The notes beneath the pieces were generated by a model. That model searched no databases and was not told the DNA's origin. It worked only from the letters and a program-made list of their open reading frames with translations. Shown piece after piece: positions 10,023-18,607 of a stretch of 51,077 nt of DNA. Every line of letters starts with the position of its first letter. Positions within the stretch are counted from its first letter, which is position 1. The stretch is from a bacterium (lineage in GTDB: Bacteria; Caldisericota; Caldisericia; UBA6126): contig JAJFUD010000010.1 in assembly GCA_021372585.1 (NCBI GenBank), forward strand, positions 1 through 51,077, in the 5' to 3' direction. The position numbers and the translations under genes were made by a program.

Positions 10023-10716
10023 AGACCCTATCGTCTTTGATGCTTGGGTGGATCAGTCGGATCTGGATGAGACGCTGTTAGCATTTGCTGTAGAGGAAAA
10101 AGTTCACGTGATCATGGCGATTGCCCATCCGCTTCAGCAGGATTCCTCTTCCGAAACAGCTGCTATAGTGTGTAAGCAATTCATACAGGATCGTTTTTTA
10201 CAATTTTCCACCTGGATGCCTCATCGTTCATTCTCTTGGTCAGATGAATTGGCAAAACAGCTATCGGAAATTAAACAATGGGTGATGCCAAAAGAGAAAA
10301 CTCCTTATAAAGCTATTAGCCAGATGATTTGGATGAACTGGTTAATCGTGGTACATCCCAGAACAGCTTTTATGTTATCAATCGGGGAGATTCACGCTCA
10401 TTTGCTTAGACAAAAGGAGTGGCAGTCCTGGTGGGAAGTGCCGGTTGATTACGCTGTTACGGATGTTTTCTCCGGCTCTCCAAGACCGGATGAGCTTCCT
10501 TCTATTAGCTTGCGACAGGTTACGTTATATCATGGAGACAGAATCTTAATGGCAGACCAAATCGATTCATTGAAATTTGCTCTCTGTCTAAATCGTAAAG
10601 ATGTTAAGGCAGGGCAGGATGTCGCCAAAGAAACACTTGATGATCTGAACCGCCAGATGGATCATTTGCACCTGACAAAACCAAGACAATCCGTCGGATT
10701 ACTACAGGTGCTGTAG
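10009..10716 (+). CDS. Degenerate PP2C-like protein (possible pseudophosphatase)
   Basis: No obvious family at first sight, but the layout mirrors a bacterial PP2C phosphatase. HVIMAIAHPLQQDSSSETAA (34-52) sits where PP2C has VADGMGG..GEVAS. FMLSIGEIHAHLLR (121-134) replaces the vanGDSraYLLR strand. VTLYHGDRILMADQID (171-186) replaces l.pGDrlLLcSDGL. The metal-binding aspartates of DG, GD and SDG are missing or changed, so catalysis is unlikely if the assignment is right. 235 residues. It overlaps the uvrA end by 14 nt and converges, 4 nt apart, on the DsrE-like gene. The PP2C assignment is inference from pattern; a structure search would decide it. Confidence 0.55.
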   Translation: MIFHKDPIVFDAWVDQSDLDETLLAFAVEEKVHVIMAIAHPLQQDSSSETAAIVCKQFIQDRFLQFSTWMPHRSFSWSDELAKQLSEIKQWVMPKEKTPYKAISQMIWMNWLIVVHPRTAFMLSIGEIHAHLLRQKEWQSWWEVPVDYAVTDVFSGSPRPDELPSISLRQVTLYHGDRILMADQIDSLKFALCLNRKDVKAGQDVAKETLDDLNRQMDHLHLTKPRQSVGLLQVL

Positions 10717-10720
10717 CGAG

Positions 10721-11041
10721 TTAAAAAGTCAGCACTTTATCTGCCCATTCCACCATTTGTAAACAATCCGTCATCGTCGAGAGGGGGCAGCTTTCTGACC
10801 CATCCATATTTCTGGATTTCAAACAAGTACCACAGGCAAGAAAAGTGCCGTTCAGCTCAAGGAAAGCCTTTATCTGTGTCTGGATGTCAAATTGCTCGTG
10901 ATGTATATCGACGATTTCTACCCCTTCTCCCATTAAGAACGCAGTGACTTCATGATTGTTTTTTCTCGCAGTGACTGCAAACCGCATTGCATTCCAAGCT
11001 TTTTCATATTCCTTGGTTTCAATAATGATGCCTATTTTCAT
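10721..11041 (-). CDS. DsrE/DsrF-like small sulfur-relay protein
   Basis: 106-residue protein with the DsrE/F/TusD fold pattern: MKIGIIIETKEYEKAWNAMR, then a hydrophobic strand EVTAFLMGEGVEIVD, then a cysteine-bearing loop CGTCLKSRN and ESCPL, and a C-terminal ADKVLTF. Such proteins carry or bind sulfur on conserved cysteines or act in thiol redox chemistry. Here there are three cysteines near the C-terminal half (about 71, 74, 86) plus one at about 94. The start at 11041 has AGGAGATATT upstream. It is the only gene on its transcript and has an unusually long leader. The exact role is unknown. Confidence 0.7.
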   Translation of the reverse strand: MKIGIIIETKEYEKAWNAMRFAVTARKNNHEVTAFLMGEGVEIVDIHHEQFDIQTQIKAFLELNGTFLACGTCLKSRNMDGSESCPLSTMTDCLQMVEWADKVLTF

Positions 11042-11168
11042 AATATCTCCTTTATTCGTTGGTTATTTGATAACTTTCAGCTCTAACTCGGGTGCGACTA
11101 TCGGACTCCCAATCGCGCTCCAACTACATTACCCGTTCCAGGTAAATTTCTCCTGCAAAGTCCCTGTT
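11042..11168 (-). promoter_or_regulatory. Long, possibly structured 5' leader of the DsrE-like gene
   Basis: A gap of about 195 bases separates the DsrE-like gene from the GNAT gene. On the minus strand a -10 box (11176-11181) predicts a leader of about 127 nt, much longer than at other operon heads here. Within it, TTACC and GGTAA can pair around TGGAACG. A second nested stem forms from GCG-ATTGG-gagt-CCGAT-agt-CGC. It matches no riboswitch consensus that I can recall. A relic of a mobile or repeated element is an alternative. Confidence 0.35.
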
Positions 11169-11175
11169 TAAAAGT

Positions 11176-11181
11176 ATTATA
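11176..11181 (-). promoter_or_regulatory. -10 box for the DsrE-like gene
   Basis: A perfect TATAAT on the minus strand, placing the start site near 11169. The -35 region upstream is T-rich (TTCGTT and TTTCTT) but not close to consensus. Confidence 0.4.
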
Positions 11182-11210
11182 CATCATGAAAAAAGAAACG
11201 AAGTGAATCA

Positions 11211-11238
11211 AAGGAACCGTCCCTACGTGTTACGTGTT
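11211..11238. repeat. Short REP-like sequence with GGGACGGTTCC core and tandem heptamer
   Basis: The plus strand shows AAGGAACCGTCCCT followed by two tandem copies of ACGTGTT (11225-11238), running into the GNAT stop codon. From memory, GGGACGGTTC sequences next to GTGT/ACAC repeats are scattered in many Clostridia-like genomes, often with REP-associated Y1 transposases. Only one copy was noticed in this window. Confidence 0.35.
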
Positions 11239-11659
11239 ATTTCTGGAGGCTCATCTCGATATGTTCGATACCGGCGTCCATAAAGGTTTTGCCGTGAGGG
11301 ATATAGCCCAGCTTACGATAAAAAGGCTCTACCTGGATCTGGGCATGCAAAGAAATCGTCTTGGCACCCCTATCGACTGAAATTTGCATCATGGTCTCCA
11401 TGAGTCTTTTCCCAACTTTTCTTCCCCGATAGTTCTTTTTGACTGCCACTCTGCCGATCCAGGCTGTACTGCCTTCCATAATAATGCGTCCGCAACCGAC
11501 CACTTGGTTGTCTTCCATGGCTATCACATGAGTTGCGGTTTTATCCAATTCATCCAGTTCAAGTTCCGTCGGTACATGCTGTTCCCGGACAAACACTTCA
11601 GTTCGTAGGTCAAATGCGCTTTGCCGTTCTTCTTCCGTGGAAACTACTTTGACTACCAT
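11237..11659 (-). CDS. GNAT family N-acetyltransferase (YjcF/ElaA-like)
   Basis: 140-residue acetyl-CoA-dependent acyltransferase. The acetyl-CoA-binding segment IGRVAVKKNYRGRKVGKRLM (68-87) carries the R/Q-x-x-G-x-G/A pattern of the fold. The C-terminal SLHAQIQVEPFYRKLGYIPHG followed by FMDAGIEHIEM is characteristic of the YjcF/ElaA group, whose substrates are mostly unknown. It has no Shine-Dalgarno; TATACT on the minus strand ends 6 nt before ATG 11659, so the message is probably leaderless. It stands alone, divergent from the pentapeptide-repeat gene. Confidence 0.85.
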   Translation of the reverse strand: MVVKVVSTEEERQSAFDLRTEVFVREQHVPTELELDELDKTATHVIAMEDNQVVGCGRIIMEGSTAWIGRVAVKKNYRGRKVGKRLMETMMQISVDRGAKTISLHAQIQVEPFYRKLGYIPHGKTFMDAGIEHIEMSLQK

Positions 11660-11665
11660 ACCGTT

Positions 11666-11671
11666 AGTATA
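11666..11671 (-). promoter_or_regulatory. -10 box, leaderless GNAT promoter
   Basis: TATACT on the minus strand, separated by 6 nt (ACCGTT on the plus strand) from the GNAT start codon. The -35 at 16 nt (TTTTCC, 11688-11693) is poor. Confidence 0.4.
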
Positions 11672-11789
11672 CTCAGGATTTATTTCCGGAAAACATCATT
11701 TTTCCAAAGAAATAACTGGTTCGATTTGGAAAAAACACAATCCAGTGCTAAAAAAGCAGGTAAGAAATACAACCTACGGGAGAGCGAAG

Positions 11790-12308
11790 ATGAAAGACCA
11801 GCCCTATTTTGAACAGGTGACGTTTTCGGAGCAGGATTTTACGAACCATGATTTTTCCGGTCATGTCTATCGCAATTGCACTTTTCAACAATGTAACTTA
11901 ACCAATGTTATCCTGAAACAAACCCGATTTCAGGAGGTCCTCTTTAAGGATTGTAAAATTCTGGGACTCCTGTTCTCTGAGTGTAACCCTTTTCTTCTCA
12001 GCATGAATTTTGAGGACTGCCATATCTCGACCTCTGTGTTTTCTGACCAAAAACTGACGGGGATATCTTTTATTCGATGTCAGGTTCATGAATGTGATTT
12101 TATTAACACTGATTTAACCGAGGCGATTTTTGTAGGGTCAGACCTGGAAAAATCCGTGTTTGAGAACACGAACCTATCAATGGCTTCTTTTGTGGGGGCG
12201 GATAATTATTTCTTTGACCCTAACAAAAACACGTTAAAGAAGACAAAATTGTCTTTACCGGGGGCTTTATCCCTTCTGTATGTTTTTGATGTAATTATTG
12301 AGCTTTAA
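11790..12308 (+). CDS. Pentapeptide-repeat protein
   Basis: 172 residues forming a right-handed quadrilateral beta-helix: successive five-residue units of the A(D/N)LxX/F type run almost throughout (for example CTFQQ CNLTN VILKQ, and later SDLEK SVFEN TNLSM ASFVG). The end YFFDPNKNTLKKTKLSLPGA is typical of a widespread small subfamily related to Qnr/MfpA-type proteins; DNA mimicry is known for those but not shown here. I chose ATG 11790 because GGGAGAG lies 5 nt upstream. The frame runs further upstream but there overlaps the GNAT gene antisense. It converges on mutS2 with a 9-nt gap. Confidence 0.85.
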   Translation: MKDQPYFEQVTFSEQDFTNHDFSGHVYRNCTFQQCNLTNVILKQTRFQEVLFKDCKILGLLFSECNPFLLSMNFEDCHISTSVFSDQKLTGISFIRCQVHECDFINTDLTEAIFVGSDLEKSVFENTNLSMASFVGADNYFFDPNKNTLKKTKLSLPGALSLLYVFDVIIEL

Positions 12309-12317
12309 ATGCAAGAT

Positions 12318-14690
12318 TTAAGAGTTTTCTAATGCTTTTAAAACTTCATTTCTTAATACGACAATCGTATGACCTGGTTGGGAGATCAATTGAGAAACAT
12401 GCGGGTGTTGCTTTAAGTGTTTCCGGATCTCTTCCCGAAGGATTCCGGTACCGATCCCGTGCAGGATCCAAACCTGCGAATGACCAGCCAGATAAGCGTC
12501 GTCAAGGTATTTATCGATGAGAGGCAGGGCTTCTTCCGTCCTCAGTCCGTGTACGTCTATTTTTTGTGCGACCATGGATTTTCTGGGTAATTCCGGTTCA
12601 GAATCGTCTGTTTCAGTAGGTGGATTGATTATTTTTCGGATCTTATTCCTGGATAAGACCATGCGAATACTATTCGGGAATTGCACCTCCACTTTATCCT
12701 TATCCGGTAGAGTGTTGATCACAATCGCGGTTTGCTTGGTCAGCTCAACCATAACAGTGTCAAATTTCTTGATTTCCGTATCAACATCCTCATAATGAAT
12801 GGATTCTTCCGGGAAGAGGGATTGCAGATTTTCCAGCTTCTCGTCCAACGTTTCTTTGTTCTGTTCAAACTCCTGAATGATTTGGTTCTGCTGCGAGGGG
12901 GAGATGTCTTTTCTGGCCAATTCCTTAACGATTTTTTTCATGTCAGCAGATAGTTTATTCAGGTCTGCAGTGTATTTCTGAACCAAATCTTCCTTGATCT
13001 GTTTGTTTTTCTCGATAATAGCCTCTAACTCAGCTCTATGGGAGGATTCCAGCTCCTGAATTCGTAAACGGACCGCTTCGGTTTCCTGTCTGTTCATCTC
13101 CATCTCTTCTGATTTTTTTTTCAATCCTTCGATCAATTTTTTCTGGTCTTGGTCTGTTCTGGAGATGTACCTTTCTGCTGTGCTGATTAATTCTTCATTC
13201 ATTCCTAACCGGGCGGCGATCTGAAAAGCGTGGCTTTGACCGGGAACGCCCATCAGCAGGTGATAGGTTGGTTTTAAGGTTTCCAGGTCGAATCCGACAC
13301 AAGCGTTTTCTGCTCCGGGAAAGTTATACGCAAACGATTTAATCAAACTAAGGTGGGTGGATATAATCTGCAGGGAATGTAATCTGTGGAAATACGACAA
13401 AACAGCCATTCCAAGCGCTGCTCCTTCATCAGGGTCAGTTCCGGCTCCTAATTCATCCAATAAAATTAAACTGGAAGGATCAGCTGTCTCGATGATCAAA
13501 ATAATATTCGACATATGGGAGGAAAAACTGCTCAGGTTTTGTTCAATGCTTTGTTCTTCCCCAATATCAGCCAGGATCGAAGAAAAGTGTCCTATCACCG
13601 AGTTTTCACTCGCCGGGATATGTAATCCGCAATACGTCATCAAAGTGAATAAACCAACGGTTTTCAGGGTGACTGTTTTTCCCCCGGTATTGGGTCCGGT
13701 GATGATCAAAGTTCGATACGAATCTGTCATGTTGATTGAGATGGGGACAACTTTATCATCCGGTATCAGGGGGTGCCTTCCATTCTCAATTTTCACGATT
13801 GGTTCCTGGACCAAAGTAGGACAAGTGGCTTTCCAGCGAATGGCTAACTCGGCTTTGGCATACAATACATCCAGAATCTCCTCTGTGTCTAATGCGGAGA
13901 GAATTTCCTTACTTTCGTTTTGAACCAGAACAGTCAGTTCGGAGAGTATTTTCTCAAACTCTCTCTTTTGTTTCAGGAGAAGGATCCGGTAATCATTATT
14001 GAGGGAAGTGACCGCGATCGGTTCCACAAATACAGTCTCACCTGACACTGATTGGTCATGTACGATGGAGGGAAAGTGAGTTTTATGCTCGCTTTTTAAT
14101 GGGATGACGAAACGATCGGACCGGATAGTGATAACCTGATCCTGAAACATTTTGCTGTAACTGGAAGAATTTAAGAGCTCATTCAATTTGTCATAAATCC
14201 GGTTCCTGGTATCCAGAATGTGATGACGGATAGATTTCAATTCCGATGTCGCATCATCCTTGATCTCTCCGTTGGCATCAATCTTAGAAAAAATAGCGGT
14301 TTCTATCTCTTTGGAATACCGTATTCGACTGGCATACTCGTACAGGATAGGGTATGAATCCATTTGCTCCCGAAGAGATTCTTTGAATTTGCGCAAGTTT
14401 TGCAAGTGATTGCCAAGTACAAAGAGCTGATCTGATCCTAATACAGATTGCAGCATCGCTTTTTCGATAAAGTCGCGGATCTGTCTGATATCCAGAAATC
14501 TTGGTTTTGTAAACTGGAGAGTGTACTGCTTAGCTTCTTCGGTCTCATGTAATCTTTGGTTGATTTCAGTCATGGAATCAGAAGGCGCCAGTAACCTGGC
14601 TTTTTCCTTGCCTACATCAGTTTGAGCACATTGACTCAGGAAATGAACGATTTTGTCAAGCTCTAATGCTGTACAGCTAAACCTATCCAT
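12318..14690 (-). CDS. mutS2: MutS2 endonuclease/ATPase
   Basis: MutS-like ATPase with a C-terminal Smr domain. MutS2 proteins act on recombination intermediates and, in some Gram-positives, on collided ribosomes. The core/lever domain is followed by Walker A TGPNTGGKT, Walker B LILLDELGAGTDPDEG, a long coiled coil rich in E/K/Q, and the Smr domain (IDVHGLRTEEA, HGIGTGILREEI). The start is ambiguous: ATG 14690 has GTGGGTGG just upstream and fits the family N-terminus (MDRFSCTALELDKI); a TTG seven codons earlier (14711) is possible. About 790 residues. It is last in a minus-strand run after fmdB, pheS and pheT. Confidence 0.93.
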   Translation of the reverse strand: MDRFSCTALELDKIVHFLSQCAQTDVGKEKARLLAPSDSMTEINQRLHETEEAKQYTLQFTKPRFLDIRQIRDFIEKAMLQSVLGSDQLFVLGNHLQNLRKFKESLREQMDSYPILYEYASRIRYSKEIETAIFSKIDANGEIKDDATSELKSIRHHILDTRNRIYDKLNELLNSSSYSKMFQDQVITIRSDRFVIPLKSEHKTHFPSIVHDQSVSGETVFVEPIAVTSLNNDYRILLLKQKREFEKILSELTVLVQNESKEILSALDTEEILDVLYAKAELAIRWKATCPTLVQEPIVKIENGRHPLIPDDKVVPISINMTDSYRTLIITGPNTGGKTVTLKTVGLFTLMTYCGLHIPASENSVIGHFSSILADIGEEQSIEQNLSSFSSHMSNIILIIETADPSSLILLDELGAGTDPDEGAALGMAVLSYFHRLHSLQIISTHLSLIKSFAYNFPGAENACVGFDLETLKPTYHLLMGVPGQSHAFQIAARLGMNEELISTAERYISRTDQDQKKLIEGLKKKSEEMEMNRQETEAVRLRIQELESSHRAELEAIIEKNKQIKEDLVQKYTADLNKLSADMKKIVKELARKDISPSQQNQIIQEFEQNKETLDEKLENLQSLFPEESIHYEDVDTEIKKFDTVMVELTKQTAIVINTLPDKDKVEVQFPNSIRMVLSRNKIRKIINPPTETDDSEPELPRKSMVAQKIDVHGLRTEEALPLIDKYLDDAYLAGHSQVWILHGIGTGILREEIRKHLKQHPHVSQLISQPGHTIVVLRNEVLKALENS

Positions 14691-14770
14691 CGCCACCCAC
14701 TTATCAATCAAGTATTATTATGGCATACTCTAACATGCAATTCTTAAAAAATCAAATCCTGCAAAGCTTT

Positions 14771-17188
14771 TCATTGTTTTCTGAGCTCGATATGATGGGT
14801 TTTCTCCAAATGACGGATGATCTCTTCAATTTTTAGCTGGATCTGTTCTTTCGAGATATTCGACCGAAAATTGAAGTACATTCGAATCGCGATGCTCTTT
14901 TGAGATGGATTCAGTTTGTCTCCTTCAAATTTATCGAAAACAAGGGTTCTTTGTAAGGTGTCACCACCGATGGTTTGAATACTTTGCAAAATATCTCCGA
15001 TTTTCACTGTCTTCTCCACAAAAAAGGCAATATCACGGACGATATCCTGGGTGAATGAGATTGGTTTGTAAACAGGAGATTTCAGGATGAATTTCTGAAG
15101 TTTATGAATTAGCAAAGTCCCATAATAAACCGGATTGTCGATATCGTAGGCTTTCAGTAGGCTTGGTTTCACTTTTCCAAAATAACCGATCAGGGTGTTC
15201 TGGTAATAATAACTAACCGATTCTTTATCAAAAGGAGCCTCTGTGCAGACTTTTAATTCAAAGGGAACGCCTAAGGTTGTCAGAAATTGTTCAAAATACC
15301 CTTTACCCCAATAAAAGTCAATTTCTACAGACTTTTGCAACCAGTTGTCTTCATGCATTTGACCATTTAATGTGATAAACAGAGCCTCAGTTTCTTCTTT
15401 GTAATAATTTTTCCCAATTTCAAACAGCTTCATATCTGTTTTTTTTCGGGATTGGTTTCTTTGGATCACCGGTAAGTGCATTAGCACTTTATCCGGAACC
15501 AAGTAATGAAATCCGGTTTTTAACGGATTATCGATTCGGAAAAGATTCGTCAGGTCTTTCGGGAAAAGGAGTTTCACCTCATCTTCAGAAGTGATCGAAT
15601 CCGTTACAATTTCATAAAATCCCATGCTGACCAGTTTATTACGAAACCATTCATTGACGGTGTAGTTTTCATTTTCCGGTGTGTAATGAATAGCAAATTG
15701 TAAAGGGGTAGGTTTGATTTTATCGTATCCAATGAAACGAAGTAATTCTTCAATGATATCGACAGATTCTTTCAGATCGGAAGATCTGAAAGAGGGTACA
15801 TGAATTAACATCGTATCCTGGTCCTTGATGTCAAATGGAATCTCAAGGTTAGCCAGAATCCTGCTGGCAGAGTATTTTGAGATATCCATTCCAGTCACTT
15901 TAGTGAAATGGCTGAGTTTCAGTTCGATATTTTGTTGAATAACCGGAAAAGCACCTTCCCGGTAAGTCTCCCCGGCAATCGTAGCATTGGATAGGATGGA
16001 GATTAGCGATCCGGTTTGTACTAATACATCGCGGACCTGGGAAGGTTCGACCCCTCTGCCAAAACGAGAGGACGCATCTGTCACCAGGTTTAGCCGATTG
16101 CTTGTGTTCATGATGGTCGTTGGATTGAAATAGGCGGATTCAATAAATATATGTTTAGTATGGTTATCTATTTCGGTATCTTTCCCGCCAATAATACCCG
16201 CTAATCCGATGGGGTGGATCTCATCCGCTATGATTAAATCCGTATCCTGCAGAGAATAACATTTGTTGTCGATTGCATCCAGAGTCTCCCCTTTGGCTGC
16301 GTATCGGACAAGAATGTGTTTGTTGATAATCTTGTCGTAATCAAAAGTATGAAGCGGTTGTCCAAAAAAGATCATAATGAGATTGGCGATATCCACAATG
16401 TTATTGACCGGTTTCATCTGGAAGGCAAATAATCGTTTTCGGATTTCATATCCGGAAGGTTTAATCGTCACATTTTCAATAATCATGCCGGTATAAAACG
16501 GGCAAGCGTCTTTCGCAACGACTTCAATCCGTTTAAAGTCGCTTCTTGAAACGGATCTTTTAAGCAGAGCTTCCTTAAAGTCAGGAAATATCCAGCGAAT
16601 ATCCTTTTTATTCAGGTTGGTGGACGAGATCTCAAAAGCACACATAATTTCTCTCAATAAGCCGATCATGGAATAACAGTCGGGCCGATTGAAAGGAACA
16701 TAGACATTCAAAATTGGTTTTGTCAACCAAAAGGTCTCGTAAAAGTTTTTTCCGATAGGGCTGTCGTCCGGTAACCGGAATAATCCTTCTCTTTCTGATG
16801 TTGACAGTAAATCGCCCGGTAATCCGAGTTCTTTATAGGAAAGGAGCATGCCTTGAGAAGTGTACTGCTGAAAATCTTTGGATTGCAGGGTCTTTCCGTC
16901 AATCTCAGTTCCCGGTTCTGCATAGGCATATATTTGACCCTGCTGGATTTTCAAATCACTGGTGATGACTTGAAAAGTATGAGTAAGGTCGGTAATGTTT
17001 ACCTTGAGGAGTTTGGTGTCAGGAATCAGCTCTGCTTCCTGAACCAGAACAGTCATGATCTGATTGGATGGGTATTGAATCATCTCTTCTACTTCGAAAC
17101 CGATATGAATCAGTTTTTTTGAGAGTTCATCTAAAGTGGGGCAGCGGTCCCCCAGAATTTCTTGCAAAAAGGCATAAGATATATACAT
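14771..17188 (-). CDS. pheT: Phenylalanyl-tRNA synthetase beta subunit
   Basis: Large subunit of the heterotetrameric PheRS, which charges tRNA-Phe together with PheS. Its 805 residues match the full bacterial form. Visible parts are the N-terminal domain, a diverged tRNA-binding OB domain (about 40-150), the B3/B4 editing region (RDIRWIFPDF onward, then EGAFPVIQ), the B5 segment and the C-terminal anticodon-binding FDX-ACB domain (KPISFTQDIVRDIAFFVEK). It lies 9 nt downstream of pheS, in the usual order. Confidence 0.96.
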   Translation of the reverse strand: MYISYAFLQEILGDRCPTLDELSKKLIHIGFEVEEMIQYPSNQIMTVLVQEAELIPDTKLLKVNITDLTHTFQVITSDLKIQQGQIYAYAEPGTEIDGKTLQSKDFQQYTSQGMLLSYKELGLPGDLLSTSEREGLFRLPDDSPIGKNFYETFWLTKPILNVYVPFNRPDCYSMIGLLREIMCAFEISSTNLNKKDIRWIFPDFKEALLKRSVSRSDFKRIEVVAKDACPFYTGMIIENVTIKPSGYEIRKRLFAFQMKPVNNIVDIANLIMIFFGQPLHTFDYDKIINKHILVRYAAKGETLDAIDNKCYSLQDTDLIIADEIHPIGLAGIIGGKDTEIDNHTKHIFIESAYFNPTTIMNTSNRLNLVTDASSRFGRGVEPSQVRDVLVQTGSLISILSNATIAGETYREGAFPVIQQNIELKLSHFTKVTGMDISKYSASRILANLEIPFDIKDQDTMLIHVPSFRSSDLKESVDIIEELLRFIGYDKIKPTPLQFAIHYTPENENYTVNEWFRNKLVSMGFYEIVTDSITSEDEVKLLFPKDLTNLFRIDNPLKTGFHYLVPDKVLMHLPVIQRNQSRKKTDMKLFEIGKNYYKEETEALFITLNGQMHEDNWLQKSVEIDFYWGKGYFEQFLTTLGVPFELKVCTEAPFDKESVSYYYQNTLIGYFGKVKPSLLKAYDIDNPVYYGTLLIHKLQKFILKSPVYKPISFTQDIVRDIAFFVEKTVKIGDILQSIQTIGGDTLQRTLVFDKFEGDKLNPSQKSIAIRMYFNFRSNISKEQIQLKIEEIIRHLEKTHHIELRKQ

Positions 17189-17197
17189 GTTTTCTTC

Positions 17198-18223
17198 CTA
17201 AAACTGTTCTAAGAATGACAGGTTATTCTCAAAAAAGAGTCGAATATCATCAATGCCGTATTTAATCATCGCTAAACGTTCGACGCCCCATCCGAAAGCA
17301 AATCCCTGGTATTTTGTTGGATCGATATTCACATTTCTCAGGACCTGGGGGTGAGTCATTCCTGAGCCACCAAGCTCAATCCAGCCTGAGTTCTTACAAA
17401 CAGAACAGCCGTCTCCTTTACAAAAAGGACAGCTAATTAAAGTTTCGGCACCTGGCTCCACAAATGGAAAATAAGAGGGGACAAATCGGATTTCAACCGG
17501 CTTTCCGAAAACACCCCGCATCATTTCCGAAAGAATTTCACTGAGATGGCAGAAATTGATATTTTCGTCTACCACTAATCCTTCGATTTGGTGAAAAACC
17601 GCGGAATGAGTAGCGTCAGAAGCGTCGCGTCTGTAACATCTGCCGCCTATTGTTACCATCCGGATCGGGGGCGATATCTTCTCCATGGTGCGAATCTCGA
17701 CAGGAGAGGTATGGGTTCGAAGGACACTGCCATCCGTAAGAAAAAAAGTATCGTTTAATTTTCTGGATGGATGCCACTTAGGGATATTCAATGCATCAAA
17801 ATTGTGGTACTCATCCTCGATCTCTCGATCTTCCACCACCATGAAGTTCATGCTTCGAAAAATCTGGTATAGTTCTTCGCAAATTAAGGTAAAAGGGTGC
17901 TTCTTCCCAATAGAATACGGAAAACCCGGTAAGGAGTAGTCGAATACCTGATTTTCAGGGGAAGTTTGTATTTTGGACTGGATAGATTCCCCTTTTTGAC
18001 TGATTTTTGACTCGATTTCCATCTTGAGTTTGTTGATGGATTCTCCGTAATGTTTTTTTTCAGAGTCAGAAAGCTGGCTTAGCTGAGAAAAAAGATCTCG
18101 TATAAGCCCTTTTCTACCCAGAAACTGGACTTTTATATCCTCCAGATCCTGATGAGAAGAAATGCTTTTGAGTGTCTGTTCGCACTGGGATAACACCTGG
18201 TTAATTCTCTCGTCTAAATCCAA
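17198..18223 (-). CDS. pheS: Phenylalanyl-tRNA synthetase alpha subunit
   Basis: Catalytic subunit of PheRS, 341 residues. An N-terminal coiled coil is followed by the class II core. Motif 2 lies in GGRCYRRDASDATHSAVFHQ with IEGLVVDE following; motif 3 is GFAFGWGVERLAMIKYGI. A four-cysteine insert (CPFCKGDGCSVC) near residues 265-276 looks like a small zinc knuckle. The start codon is TTG 18223, chosen because GAGG lies 6 nt before it. It follows the zinc-ribbon gene by 12 nt. Confidence 0.96.
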   Translation of the reverse strand: MDLDERINQVLSQCEQTLKSISSHQDLEDIKVQFLGRKGLIRDLFSQLSQLSDSEKKHYGESINKLKMEIESKISQKGESIQSKIQTSPENQVFDYSLPGFPYSIGKKHPFTLICEELYQIFRSMNFMVVEDREIEDEYHNFDALNIPKWHPSRKLNDTFFLTDGSVLRTHTSPVEIRTMEKISPPIRMVTIGGRCYRRDASDATHSAVFHQIEGLVVDENINFCHLSEILSEMMRGVFGKPVEIRFVPSYFPFVEPGAETLISCPFCKGDGCSVCKNSGWIELGGSGMTHPQVLRNVNIDPTKYQGFAFGWGVERLAMIKYGIDDIRLFFENNLSFLEQF

Positions 18224-18235
18224 TCATTACCTCGC

Positions 18236-18472
18236 TTATTTTTTCTTATCGGAACAACAGGTTCCCTTGGTTTCACAGCTACTCTTAGATGAACAGCAAG
18301 ATACACTGGAGTGAGCTTGGTCAGGATGTTTCATGAACCCCAAATTCGATACTAATCTTTTCAAATTTTTGGATTGACAGTGTGGACAGACCACGCTGTC
18401 ACGGTTATTGGTGTTCGTAAACAGATCAAACCTATTTTGGCAATCAATACATTCATATTCGTATATTGGCAC
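18236..18472 (-). CDS. FmdB-type zinc-ribbon protein
   Basis: 78-residue protein with the FmdB/YgiT-like N-terminus: MPIYEYECIDCQNRFDLF, then VCPHCQSKNLKRLVS. Two CxxC pairs make the zinc ribbon. The tail (SSVSCCSSKSSCETKGTCC) holds six further cysteines that could bind metal. The function of the family is not well established; a regulatory role is usually assumed. GTG 18472 is preceded by GGAGGAAAGC. It is the first gene of the pheST-mutS2 run, with a good promoter upstream. Confidence 0.8.
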   Translation of the reverse strand: MPIYEYECIDCQNRFDLFTNTNNRDSVVCPHCQSKNLKRLVSNLGFMKHPDQAHSSVSCCSSKSSCETKGTCCSDKKK

Positions 18473-18502
18473 GCTTTCCTCCTTATAAAATCACAGACTA
18501 AA

Positions 18503-18531
18503 AATGTACATCATAACGCTCTCATCGTCAA
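18503..18531 (-). promoter_or_regulatory. Promoter of the fmdB-type/pheST transcript
   Basis: On the minus strand TTGACG (18526-18531), 17 nt, then TACATT (18503-18508): a near-consensus housekeeping promoter about 30 nt before the zinc-ribbon start codon. Confidence 0.55.
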
Positions 18532-18572
18532 CCAACTATCCCAGTCTTAATTATTCCCAAGCAAAGTGTCTG

Positions 18573-18600
18573 TAGGCAAGCAAAAAAAAATGAATACAAT
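18573..18600 (+). promoter_or_regulatory. Probable leaderless promoter of ispH-miaA
   Basis: TAGGCA (18573-18578), a 16-nt spacer and TACAAT (18595-18600), ending 7 nt before ATG 18608. No Shine-Dalgarno lies before this ATG. Confidence 0.45.
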
Positions 18601-18607
18601 AACCCTT

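Noticed and set aside
13357-13923. 188-codon open frame antisense to mutS2
   Set aside because: It lies wholly inside the ATPase region of mutS2, without a ribosome site or recognisable domain.
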